Shown piece after piece: positions 1 to 8,894 of a stretch of 64,000 nt of DNA (position 1 is its first letter; every line of letters starts with the position of its first letter). Origin of the DNA: Sphingomonadaceae bacterium 3R27E2-A (GTDB lineage: Bacteria; Pseudomonadota; Alphaproteobacteria; Sphingomonadales; Sphingomonadaceae). Under the pieces are notes generated by a model that was not told the DNA's origin, searched no databases, and saw only the letters and a program-made list of their open reading frames with translations. The stretch is taken from positions 27,336 to 91,335 of the forward strand of contig SCNT01000016.1 in assembly GCA_005503165.1 (NCBI GenBank). The letters run 5' to 3'. The position numbers and the translations under genes are program-made.

Positions 1-93
1 TACGGCAATTGCCAGGGCTGGTCGCAGATGCTGTGCGCGCTCAAGGTGTGGATCGAGCATGGCATCAATTTGCGCGAGGGCATGTATAAATAG
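1..93 (+). CDS. 3' end of an unidentified gene (partial)
   Basis: The first 93 bases read as an open frame of 30 codons closed by TAG at 91-93, and the gene starts before the window. The visible tail is rich in aromatic and sulfur residues (two Cys, two Trp, two Met) and ends in REGMYK. I do not recognise the family from so short a tail. A hairpin repeat begins directly after the stop, and the next gene faces it, so the two are convergent. Confidence 0.55.
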   Translation, partial: YGNCQGWSQMLCALKVWIEHGINLREGMYK

Positions 94-246
94 ATCGTCC
101 TCCCCACGCGTAGCGATGGGGAGGTGGCAGCCCGTAGGGCTGACGGAGGGGTTCGACGCCGTCAGGCGTTGGTCCGACCTTTCGACCCCTCCACCACGCC
201 CTTCGGGCGCGGTCCCCCTCCCCGACGCTTCGCGACGGGGAGGATC
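94..246. repeat. nested-hairpin intergenic repeat, copy 1
   Basis: It starts TCCTCCCC and ends GGGGAGGATC. Each end forms its own CCTCCC/GGGAGG hairpin, and a GGAGGGG/CCCCTCC pair encloses the centre. It fills almost the whole gap between two convergent genes, so it may double as a bidirectional terminator (inference). Confidence 0.8.
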
Positions 247-248
247 TT

Positions 249-695
249 TCAGGCCGGATATTCGAAGCGGAGCGGGCGCGATCCAAGGGGCGCGCCGGTG
301 TTTGCGTCGATGACGACCGGCCGGATAGGCTCGCCGGTTTCGGAATCGATCTGGCGCGTCAGCGCGCCGGCGCCGTTGTGCTTGCGGCCCCAAGCGCCGA
401 TCGCCGCGAGGATCGGCAGGAAATCCCGCCCCGCTTCGGTGAGCAGATATTCGTCGCGCGGCGGCCGCGCGCTGTAGCGGCGCCTTTCGATAAGCCCGGC
501 CTCGGTGAGCGCCGCCAGCCGCCGCGCGAGGATGTTCGGCGCGATGCCCAGGCTGGTGCGGATCTGGTCGTAGCGCGTCAGTCCGCGGTCGATGTCGCGC
601 AGGATCAATATGCTCCAGCGGTCGCCGGCGCGCATCAGTCCTCGATCGACGGGGCAGGTGCCCAGATTATTTTCTTGCATACCCATTGAAGCCAT
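249..695 (-). CDS. HxlR-family winged-helix transcriptional regulator
   Basis: This 148-residue protein carries the HxlR core: an N-terminal Cys segment (LGTCPVDRGL), a winged-helix region around residues 22-90 with RWSILILRDI and LARRLAALTEAGLIERR, and a C-terminal segment unlike longer regulators. HxlR proteins are small DNA-binding regulators, often of quinone, aldehyde or redox-stress genes, and usually act on a divergent neighbour. Here it diverges from a short-chain dehydrogenase 72 bp away, which is its most likely target (inference). ATG codons at 695, 686 and 680 are all possible starts. The shared gap contains the small palindrome AGTCACT at 703-709. Confidence 0.85.
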   Translation of the reverse strand: MASMGMQENNLGTCPVDRGLMRAGDRWSILILRDIDRGLTRYDQIRTSLGIAPNILARRLAALTEAGLIERRRYSARPPRDEYLLTEAGRDFLPILAAIGAWGRKHNGAGALTRQIDSETGEPIRPVVIDANTGAPLGSRPLRFEYPA

Positions 696-767
696 ATGGT
701 GCAGTCACTATCATTTTGCAAGCGACTTATGCCGGGATATCCCGCGGGCCGCCTTAGAAGGAGCAAA

Positions 768-1574
768 ATGATGACCATCCCCACTGGAACGGCCCTGATC
801 ACGGGCGCCTCGACCGGCCTCGGCGCCGTCTATGCCGACCGTCTCGCCAAGCGCGGGCACGACCTGATCCTCGTCGCGCGGGGCGCCGCGCAGATGGAGG
901 CGCTCGCGGCGAAGCTGCGCGCCGACCATGGCATCGCGGTCGATGTGATCGCTGCGGACCTCACCAAAAGCGACGATGTGACGCGAATAGAGCAAAGGCT
1001 GATCGACGATGCGGCGATCTCCTTGTTCGTGAACAATGCCGGCATGTCGCTGAACGGCGGCACGCTGGAAAATAGCGCGGCCGAGATTCAGACGATCGTC
1101 GCGCTGAACATCACCGCCGCGGCGCGGCTCGCGATCGCGGCGGGCAAGGCGTTCGCCGCACGCGGCGCGGGCGCGATGGTCAATATCGCGTCGGTCCTCG
1201 CACTCGCGCCCGAGACGTTCGAAGGTGTGTATAGCGGCTCCAAGGCCTTTGTTCTCAACCTCAGCCTGTCGCTGGCGAACAGCGTCCGCGATCGCGGGGT
1301 CCTGGTGCAGGCGGTGCTGCCGGGCGCGACGCGTACCGAAATCTGGGAACGTTCGGGCAAGGACATCGACGCCTTTCCGGCCGAGATGGTGATGGACGCC
1401 GGCGACCTGGTCGACGCGGCGCTCCTTGGCCTCGATCGCGGCGAGGAAGTCACGATCCCCCCGCTTGCGGACGAAGGCCAGTGGGACGCCTATCACGCCG
1501 CGCGGCTGGCGATGGGCCCGGGGCTGTCGCGGCGCGAGGTCGGCGCGCGCTACCGGGTCCGCGAAGGGGTTTGA
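768..1574 (+). CDS. short-chain dehydrogenase/reductase (SDR)
   Basis: The 268-residue product has the classical SDR pattern: glycine-rich NAD(P) loop TGASTGLG near residues 14-21, the structural NNAG motif, a catalytic Ser in NIAS and the YxxxK pair in YSGSK. The substrate cannot be read from the sequence. I chose ATG 768 because AAGGAGC lies 4-10 bases before it; an in-frame extension to 696 would run into the regulator's promoter. It is divergent from the HxlR regulator and is probably controlled by it. Closest general type: DltE-like oxidoreductases of unknown substrate. Confidence 0.88.
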   Translation: MMTIPTGTALITGASTGLGAVYADRLAKRGHDLILVARGAAQMEALAAKLRADHGIAVDVIAADLTKSDDVTRIEQRLIDDAAISLFVNNAGMSLNGGTLENSAAEIQTIVALNITAAARLAIAAGKAFAARGAGAMVNIASVLALAPETFEGVYSGSKAFVLNLSLSLANSVRDRGVLVQAVLPGATRTEIWERSGKDIDAFPAEMVMDAGDLVDAALLGLDRGEEVTIPPLADEGQWDAYHAARLAMGPGLSRREVGARYRVREGV

Positions 1575-1664
1575 ACGGAAGTTCTCCCCGCGCGCGCGGG
1601 GAGGATGGATAGAGAAGTCGGCTTTGACCTGGTACGGGGTGGGCCTTCACCCACCCCGCCTGCT

Positions 1665-2537
1665 TCAGATCCCGTCGACAGCCTTGCTGACGAGGATATT
1701 CACCGCGACGCGGCGGTTTTGCGCCTTGCCCTCGGGGGTGCTGTTGTCAGCCGCCGGGTCTGCCTCGGCCATGCCGGTCGGGGTCAGCATGCGGTAGGGC
1801 TTCCAGCCGCACGCCTGCTGCAGATAATTGACCACGCCGCTGGCGCGCTTTTCGCTGAGCGCCTGGTTCAGTTCCTGGCTGCCGGTCGAGTCGGTGTAGC
1901 CGACGACGAGGATCAGCGCATTTTCGGTGCTGTTGGCCTGGTTCGCCGCGGCGCAAAGGTCTGCCTTCGCCTGCTCCGAAAGCACCGCCTTGCCGGTATC
2001 GAAATTGACGTTGGTCGTCGCCTTGACATTATACTGGTCGATGTCGCCGACGCGGCCGCGCAGCGCTTCGGTCGCGGCGGTCTGTTCGGCGAAGCGCTGG
2101 TCGGTGCCCGTGTAGATCATCGACGCGGTGCGAAGATCCTTGCTCTTGAGCGCGACCTGGTTGGCGACAAGGCCGCCGTCCCACTGATAGGTGTCGACCG
2201 TCACTGGCAGGCCGTTGAGCAGCGAGCTTGCCGCCAGCCGGTCGCGGTCGAGACCGAGAAAGCCGCCGCTCGACTTGATCCTGGTATAGTCGGCGATGGC
2301 GATGTTCTGGGTGCTGCCGTCGGCGGTGACGACGTGGATGCGACCGTCGGTGCGCTTCGCAATGATGCCCTCGACCTTGGGTCCCTTGGTCATCTGGTCG
2401 GGGGTCGGCAGCTGGCCATAGACCGTCGCCATCGGCTCGGCTTCGGTGGTGTCCTGCGCCGCGACGCCGATCGATGCAGTGCTGGCCAGCATCGCGATGG
2501 TCAGCAGGATTTTCGGACTGCGGGAAATGGCCTTCAT
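1665..2537 (-). CDS. OmpA-family outer-membrane/periplasmic protein
   Basis: A 290-residue secreted protein: a Sec signal peptide (about residues 1-25, basic MKAISRSPK then a hydrophobic stretch ending VAAQ), a roughly 140-residue middle region resembling a DUF5666-like beta domain, and a C-terminal OmpA peptidoglycan-binding domain from about residue 175. The latter shows NFDTGKAVLS, VGYTDSTGS with the diaminopimelate-contacting Asp, LSEKRASGV and NRRVAV. OmpA-like domains tether the envelope to peptidoglycan. The start at 2537 follows GAAGGAGC. It stands alone, convergent with the upstream dehydrogenase. Confidence 0.85.
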   Translation of the reverse strand: MKAISRSPKILLTIAMLASTASIGVAAQDTTEAEPMATVYGQLPTPDQMTKGPKVEGIIAKRTDGRIHVVTADGSTQNIAIADYTRIKSSGGFLGLDRDRLAASSLLNGLPVTVDTYQWDGGLVANQVALKSKDLRTASMIYTGTDQRFAEQTAATEALRGRVGDIDQYNVKATTNVNFDTGKAVLSEQAKADLCAAANQANSTENALILVVGYTDSTGSQELNQALSEKRASGVVNYLQQACGWKPYRMLTPTGMAEADPAADNSTPEGKAQNRRVAVNILVSKAVDGI

Positions 2538-2743
2538 ATGGTGCTCCTTCGAAAACGGGCCGGACTGGCCCTTGATCGTCGCGTCAACCTCTGCGGCGGG
2601 GCAAAGGTTCAGCAAGGCGGCGCGGGAGCGGGGCGGTGCGAGCCGGCTGCGCGGCGAACCGTGCAACATCTGGCGTTTTCGCGGATTCCGTGTGCGCTAT
2701 GGTCGACGTCCGCACCAGCATCCGTGGGCGTGGTATTGTCTCG

Positions 2744-3505
2744 TCAGGCGTTTCGCGCGGTCAGCCCGCCGTCGACCGGAATGACGGCGCCCGTAATGTA
2801 GCTGGCGGCCGGGAGCACGAGACCGAGCGTCACATGCGCCACCTCCTCGGGCTCGCCATAGCGGCGGAGCGCGGTGCGGCGCTTGGCGAAAAGCGCCTTG
2901 TCCTGTTCGGGCACCTTGTCGGTCATCCCGGTACGGATCGGGCCGGGGCAGATGCAGTTGACCGTGATGCCTTCGCCGCCGAGATCGACCGCGAGGCCCC
3001 GCGTCAGCCCCGTGACGCCCGTCTTGGCCGCGACATAGGGCGTATCGCCGGGGGTCGCGCCGAGGCCTTCGGTCGAAGCGATGTTGACGATGCGGGCGGC
3101 GTCGCTTTGGCGGAGCCATGGCAAGGCGGCGCGGACCATGCGCTGGTGCGCGGTGAGCATCACCGCGAGCGCGCGGTGCCAGATCGCTTCATATTCATCC
3201 CCGGCGTCGAGCGGGGCGAAGCTGGAGACGCCGGCGTTGTTGATGAGGATGTCGATGCCGCCCAGGGTGTCGGCGATGTCGGCAACCACGCGCTTGATCG
3301 CTTCGCCGTCGGCGACGTCGAGCGCGAAGGCCCTGGCGGTCGGGCCGGCTTCGGCGGCGACGGCCTGGCAGGCGGCGAGATCGAGGTCGGTGACCGCCAC
3401 CTTCGCGCCTTCGCGCGCGAGCAGCAGCGCGGTCGCGCGCCCCATGCCGCTCGCCGCGCCGGTGACGATCGCGACGCGGCCGGCGATGGAACGGGACAGC
3501 GTCAC
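2744..3505 (-). CDS. SDR family oxidoreductase
   Basis: This 253-residue SDR has TGAASGMG near residues 15-22, an NADH-type acidic residue in VTDLD, INNAG, a catalytic Ser in NIAST and YVAAK, then PGPIRTGM and a C-terminal VDGG motif typical of FabG-like dehydrogenases. Substrate unknown. The start is a GTG at 3505, 28 bp after the AMP nucleosidase stop, so both are probably cotranscribed. The first codons lie inside a near-exact duplicate of the end of the upstream gene (3502-3522 versus 3534-3554), meaning that the start region was built from a tandem duplication. Confidence 0.85.
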   Translation of the reverse strand: MTLSRSIAGRVAIVTGAASGMGRATALLLAREGAKVAVTDLDLAACQAVAAEAGPTARAFALDVADGEAIKRVVADIADTLGGIDILINNAGVSSFAPLDAGDEYEAIWHRALAVMLTAHQRMVRAALPWLRQSDAARIVNIASTEGLGATPGDTPYVAAKTGVTGLTRGLAVDLGGEGITVNCICPGPIRTGMTDKVPEQDKALFAKRRTALRRYGEPEEVAHVTLGLVLPAASYITGAVIPVDGGLTARNA

Positions 3506-3554
3506 CGGAACGGCGGCTCGTTGCCCCCGCCGTTCATCTGAACGGAGGCTCGTT
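3502..3554. repeat. imperfect tandem duplication at the amn/SDR junction
   Basis: Positions 3502-3522 and 3534-3554 are 21 bp copies with three differences and a 32 bp period. The second encodes the last residues of AMP nucleosidase (NEPPFR and stop); the first repeats them out of context and overlaps the GTG start of the next gene. Confidence 0.8.
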
Positions 3555-5021
3555 GAAGGCGCGCAATTTCCGGCTGTGGAGCTTGGCGCCCTCGTCGCGC
3601 ATCGTCTCGCACGCGCGAATGCCGATCTGGAGATGCGCGGCGATCGCCTCTTCGTAGAAGCGGTTCGCCTGTCCCGGCAGCTTGAGTTCGCCGTGGAGCG
3701 GCTTGTCGCTGACGCAGAGCAGGGTGCCGTACGGGACGCGGAAGCGATAGCCCTGCGCCGCAATGGTGGCGGACTCCATGTCGATGCCGATCGCGCGCGA
3801 TTGCGAGAAGCGCAGCGCCGAGTCGGTGTAGCGCAGCTCCCAGTTGCGGTCGTCGGTGGTGACGACGGTACCGGTGCGCATGCGCTTCTTGAGGTCGGCG
3901 CCGGTGGCGCCCGACACCGCTTCGGCGGCGCTGGCGAGCGCGACTTGCACTTCGGCGATAGGCGGAATCGGGATCTCGACCGGCAGGACCGCGTCGAGGA
4001 TGTGATCGTCGCGGAGATATGCGTGCGCGAGGACATAGTCGCCGATGCGCTGGCTGGGGCGCAGCCCGCCGCAATGGCCGATCATCAGCCACGCCTCGGG
4101 ACGGAGCACCGCGAGATGGTCGCAGATCGTCTTGGCGTTCGAGGGGCCGACGCCGATGTTGACGAGCGTGATGCCGCCGCCGTCGGGCGCGATCAAATGA
4201 TAGGCGGGCATCTGGTGCCGCCGCCACGCGCTGTCGGCGACGAGTGCGCTCGCGTTGACCCCGGGCTGGTCGACGTACAGCCCCGCGGCGCCCGCGAGCG
4301 CGGTGTAGCGGCCCTGGCCGACCTGCGCGCCCGCCCAGGCGACGAATTCGTCGACATAGCGGTGGTAGTTGGTGAAGAGGATGTAACGCTGGAAATGCTC
4401 GGGCGCGGTGCCGGTATAGTGGCGGAGGCGCGCGAGGCTGAAGTCGGTCCGCAGCGCATCGAACAGCGCCAGCGGCTGCGACGCGGCGGGGTCGGCGCCG
4501 AAAAGGCCGTCGGCGAGCTCGTCGCCGATATCGGCGAGTTCGGTGGTCGGGAAGTGGCGAGCGAGTTCGAGCGGGGTGACGCGGCCCATGTCCGACCCGT
4601 CGCTGGCGTCGAGGACATAGGGGAAGGGGATCTGCTGCCCGGTGCGCGTGACCTCGATCTCGATGTCGTAATGCCGCGCGAGCAGGGTGAGCTGGTCGCG
4701 GAGGTAATCGGCGAAGAGGTCGGGACGGGTAACGGTGGTTTCGAAGACGCCCGCGCGCTCGAAGCGGCCGAAGGAGAGATTATGCCCCTTCTGGCCCTCG
4801 CGCTGCTCGCCGGTGGTGGTGAGGCGGATCGCGGGATAGTCGAAGATGCCGGTCGCGGCGGCGTCGGCGGGCGGCAGCGTGCCGTCGTGGACATAGGCGG
4901 CGATCGCCGATTTGAGGTTGGAGACCGAGGTGCGGAAGCGGGTCTGCAGCTCGGCGATGATCCCTTCAACGAGAGCGGCGGGATCGGCGATGTTGTGATT
5001 GTTCGATGCGTCTGATGTCAT
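3534..5021 (-). CDS. amn: AMP nucleosidase
   Basis: The 495-residue product matches the length of bacterial AMP nucleosidase (484 in E. coli). The enzyme hydrolyses AMP to adenine and ribose 5-phosphate and tunes adenylate levels. The N-terminal domain includes SVSNLKSAIAAYV; the C-terminal phosphorylase-like domain (about 245-480) contains GVGPSNAKTICDHLA, MIGHCGG, GDYVLAHAYLRDDH, the Glu-bearing IDMESATIA and CVSDKPLHGELK, the expected nucleoside-phosphorylase fold motifs. ATG 5021 opens MTSDASNN; longer in-frame versions would translate a hairpin repeat and are unlikely. The SDR gene follows 28 bp downstream. Confidence 0.93.
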   Translation of the reverse strand: MTSDASNNHNIADPAALVEGIIAELQTRFRTSVSNLKSAIAAYVHDGTLPPADAAATGIFDYPAIRLTTTGEQREGQKGHNLSFGRFERAGVFETTVTRPDLFADYLRDQLTLLARHYDIEIEVTRTGQQIPFPYVLDASDGSDMGRVTPLELARHFPTTELADIGDELADGLFGADPAASQPLALFDALRTDFSLARLRHYTGTAPEHFQRYILFTNYHRYVDEFVAWAGAQVGQGRYTALAGAAGLYVDQPGVNASALVADSAWRRHQMPAYHLIAPDGGGITLVNIGVGPSNAKTICDHLAVLRPEAWLMIGHCGGLRPSQRIGDYVLAHAYLRDDHILDAVLPVEIPIPPIAEVQVALASAAEAVSGATGADLKKRMRTGTVVTTDDRNWELRYTDSALRFSQSRAIGIDMESATIAAQGYRFRVPYGTLLCVSDKPLHGELKLPGQANRFYEEAIAAHLQIGIRACETMRDEGAKLHSRKLRAFNEPPFR

Positions 5022-5071
5022 CGCGACGCTGTTGCACGAAATTGTGACAAAAGGGAAGGGGCCGGCCGACC

Positions 5072-5197
5072 GATCCTCCCTGCCGCGAAGCGGTGGGGAG
5101 GGGAACCATGCGAAGCATGGTGGAGGGGCCATGGAACCGGCCCCTCCGTGAGCCCTTCGGGCTGCCACCTCCCCATGCCATCGGCACAGGGAGGATC
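5072..5197. repeat. nested-hairpin intergenic repeat, copy 2
   Basis: It is bounded by GATCCTCCC and GGGAGGATC, with internal hairpins such as CCATGCGAAGCATGG and a GGAGGGG/CCCCTCC pair. It lies between the peroxiredoxin stop and the AMP nucleosidase start, two genes on the same strand. Confidence 0.85.
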
Positions 5198-5203
5198 AAC
5201 AGC

Positions 5204-5686
5204 TCAGAGCTGCTCGAGCATATGGTCGGCGCTCGACACCTTGAATTCGCCGGGGGCTTCGACGTTGAGCTGTTCGACGACGCCGTCGTTGACGATCATC
5301 GAGAAGCGCTGGCCGCGCTTGCCCATGCCGAAGGCCTTGCCGTCCATGGTCAGGCCCACGGCTTCGGCGAAATCGCCATTGCCGTCGGCGAGCATCGTCA
5401 CCGCGCCGCCGGCGTCCCCGCTCTTGCCCCACGCGCCCATGACGAACGCGTCGTTGACCGCGGTGCAGACGATCTCGTCGATGCCCTTGGCCTTGAGCTC
5501 GTCGGCCTTGTCGACGAAGCCCGGCAGGTGCTTGGCCGAGCAGGTCGGCGTGAAGGCGCCGGGGACCGAAAAGAGCGCGACCTTGCGGCCCTTGAAATAA
5601 TCGGCGGTGCTCACCTGTTCGGGACCGTTTTCGGTCACCTTGACCAGCGTGGTTTCGGGCAGCTTGTCTCCGGTCTGGATCGTCAT
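5204..5686 (-). CDS. peroxiredoxin (Prx5/AhpE-like, redoxin family)
   Basis: The 160-residue protein is a Prx5-type thiol peroxidase: GDKLPE at the N terminus, the peroxidatic cysteine (Cys49) in PGAFTPTCS, a second cysteine (Cys74) in EIVCTAVND that could resolve it, and the Arg-containing RFSMIVNDG. Such enzymes reduce H2O2 and organic peroxides in the cytosol using glutathione/glutaredoxin or thioredoxin. I prefer the ATG at 5686: AAGGA sits 8 bases before it, whereas the ATG three codons upstream abuts that same motif. It appears monocistronic, with a repeat downstream and YqgE divergent. Confidence 0.9.
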   Translation of the reverse strand: MTIQTGDKLPETTLVKVTENGPEQVSTADYFKGRKVALFSVPGAFTPTCSAKHLPGFVDKADELKAKGIDEIVCTAVNDAFVMGAWGKSGDAGGAVTMLADGNGDFAEAVGLTMDGKAFGMGKRGQRFSMIVNDGVVEQLNVEAPGEFKVSSADHMLEQL

Positions 5687-5836
5687 TTTCGGCATCCTTT
5701 TTGGTTTGAGGGGATTTGGATCGGCGCAGACATTGGTTGGCAGCGGGCCGGAGTCAAGCGCGACGGAGGAAATCGGGCAGTGGAGAAATCAGGTAAAGGG
5801 CTGGACCCCGAACGCCCCGCGGGGCAAGACGGTGGC

Positions 5837-6403
5837 ATGGATAGCGCGCCTCCCTGGTTCACCGGCCAGCTGCTGCTGGCTCTGCCCGGAATCGGCGACC
5901 CGCGCTTCGAGCATTCGGTGATCGCGATGATCAGCCACGACGCGGAGGGCGCGATGGGGATCGGCGTTTCCGATCCGATCGACGGCATGACCGTCGGTGC
6001 GGTGCTCGACCAGCTGGACATCGCGCACGATGGCGTCCCGCTCGACATGCCGGTGTTCCTGGGCGGGCCGGTCGAGCAGTCGCGCGGGTTCGTGCTGCAC
6101 AGCAGCGACTGGGGCGGCGAGGGGGCGATCGAGGTTGCGGGGCGCTGGACGGTGTCGAGCTCGCACGACATTCTGCGCGCGATCGGCGAGGGGCGGGGGC
6201 CGTCGCGCTGGCTGGTCGCGCTGGGCTATGCCGGCTGGGCGGGCGGGCAGCTCGAGGACGAAATGGTGCGCCACGGCTGGCATGTCACCCCGGGCAGTGA
6301 TGCGCTGCTGTTCGATACACCGCCCGAAGAGCGCTGGCAGGCGGCGTTTGCCGAGGCCGGGATCGATGCGCGGTTGCTGACGACCGAAGGCGGCGAGGCC
6401 TAA
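5837..6403 (+). CDS. YqgE/AlgH family protein (UPF0301)
   Basis: The 188-residue protein has the whole UPF0301 pattern: TGQLLLALPGIGDPRF at the N terminus, HSVIAMISHD, GGPVEQSRGFVLHS and the LGYAGWAGGQLE block, ending near a conserved W region. Biochemical function is not established; the AlgH name comes from alginate regulation in Pseudomonas, and structures show a two-domain alpha/beta fold. ATG 5837 fits the family start; its ribosome site is weak. It is divergent from the peroxiredoxin gene with a 150 bp gap and ends just before a terminator hairpin. Confidence 0.9.
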   Translation: MDSAPPWFTGQLLLALPGIGDPRFEHSVIAMISHDAEGAMGIGVSDPIDGMTVGAVLDQLDIAHDGVPLDMPVFLGGPVEQSRGFVLHSSDWGGEGAIEVAGRWTVSSSHDILRAIGEGRGPSRWLVALGYAGWAGGQLEDEMVRHGWHVTPGSDALLFDTPPEERWQAAFAEAGIDARLLTTEGGEA

Positions 6404-6413
6404 AGCACTCGTC

Positions 6414-6448
6414 CAAAAAAAGGCGGCGCCCCCGCAAAGGCGGGGGCG
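6414..6448 (-). terminator. rho-independent terminator of the TPR gene
   Basis: A perfect 9 bp stem (6427-6435 with 6440-6448, loop AAAG) is followed on the minus strand, six bases on, by seven T residues. It lies between two convergent genes, and the T tract favours the minus-strand TPR gene. Confidence 0.75.
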
Positions 6449-6457
6449 ACGGATGAC

Positions 6458-6856
6458 CTACTGCGCCAGCGCGAGCAGCGGGCGGCCTTCGGTGAGGTTG
6501 GCGAGCGCGGTGCGCGCGGCCCAGCGCGAATCGACGTAGCGGCCGTTCGCCAGTTCGAGATCGTAGCGGATCGGGCTGCCGAGCGCGGCCGTGTAGGCGG
6601 CGGCGGCATCGTCGGTGCGACCCAGACGAGCATAAGCGGTGCCGAGGTTGATCAGCCGCGACGGGTCGCGGGCATCGAGCCTGGTTTCACCGGTGAGCTT
6701 GGCGATCGCCGCGCGGTTGTCGCCGGCCTTGAGTTCGGCATAGGCGACGGGCAGCGCTTCCGAATCGGCCTGCGGCCCCGTCACGACGATGATCGATTGC
6801 GCACCGACAGGGGTCGCGAAAGCAAGAGCGGCGAGCGGCAGCAGGATTTTTTTCAT
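6458..6856 (-). CDS. secreted tetratricopeptide-repeat protein
   Basis: A 132-residue protein with a clear signal peptide (MKKILLPLAALAFATPVGAQ) and a mature part of about 110 residues containing TPR-like helices: YAELKAGDNRAAIAKL and LINLGTAYARLGRTDDAAAAY. TPR units mediate protein-protein contacts in the periplasm; no partner can be inferred. A ribosome site GGGAGATACC precedes the ATG. A strong terminator follows. It is short compared with most TPR proteins (two repeats at most), so it may be an adaptor or a lineage-specific protein. Confidence 0.75.
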   Translation of the reverse strand: MKKILLPLAALAFATPVGAQSIIVVTGPQADSEALPVAYAELKAGDNRAAIAKLTGETRLDARDPSRLINLGTAYARLGRTDDAAAAYTAALGSPIRYDLELANGRYVDSRWAARTALANLTEGRPLLALAQ

Positions 6857-7284
6857 CTTTGGTATCTCCCCGAAAACTTAGGAGGATTTTCTGCCTGCGC
6901 CGATGAAAAGTCAATATTTCGAGCTCTTTGTAACACTGGCGTCACAAAACGAAACTATGCTCATCGCATAGCCGCATTATAAGTCAGGATTTTCAGAATC
7001 TTGGCCGCGGCGACTCGCTGTCACATTTGTGTCCGGCGCATTGTCACAATTGCGCCCGCCGAAAATTTATTTTCGCCGCCGCGCGATTTGCGGCGGTCGA
7101 GTCGTGCCTGGGCTGCGGGCTTCGCGGAAGCCGGGCTGCATGCGCGGCGCCTCGGCGACGCGCGCCGGACATGCGATATAAAGAAAAGTTTATATTTGAT
7201 CCGCGGCGGGGTTTGGGTTAGGGCGCGCACGATAATTTCGTGGCCGCTCGCCTGCGGTCGTATTTGCCAAATGGAGAATTCCCC
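6857..7284. other. 428 bp intergenic region upstream of ahcY
   Basis: No credible gene is present. The region is visibly poorer in GC than the genes beside it. It holds two TGTCACA direct repeats (7019-7025 and 7042-7048, 23 bp apart, with a related GTCACA near 6941), a GAAAAT/ATTTTC hairpin at 7061-7074 and a GC-rich hairpin just after it. These may be regulator sites and leader structure for ahcY (inference). Confidence 0.5.
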
Positions 7285-8700
<1,416 letters not shown>

Positions 8701-8894
8701 TTTCTTCGCCTGACGGCGGTGCCGCAGCGTTTCCGCATCGCGGAAACTCGGACGAAACTGTGGACGGCGCGCTCATCGGAAGATGTAGCGCGCCGTTTCG
8801 CCGTGACATGCGATTGAAACATGACTCCATCGTCTTTACGGCTGGCGACCATGGCACGGGCGTCGGCGGGCAAGCAGCGGGAGCGTGACGGAGG

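Noticed and set aside
3081..5015. A 644-codon frame on the plus strand
   Set aside because: It is antisense to AMP nucleosidase and the SDR and has no recognisable domain.
7080..7284. SAH or SAM riboswitch before ahcY
   Set aside because: I looked for the conserved CCGAGG-GCGCUGC core of the SAH riboswitch and found no match in the right order.
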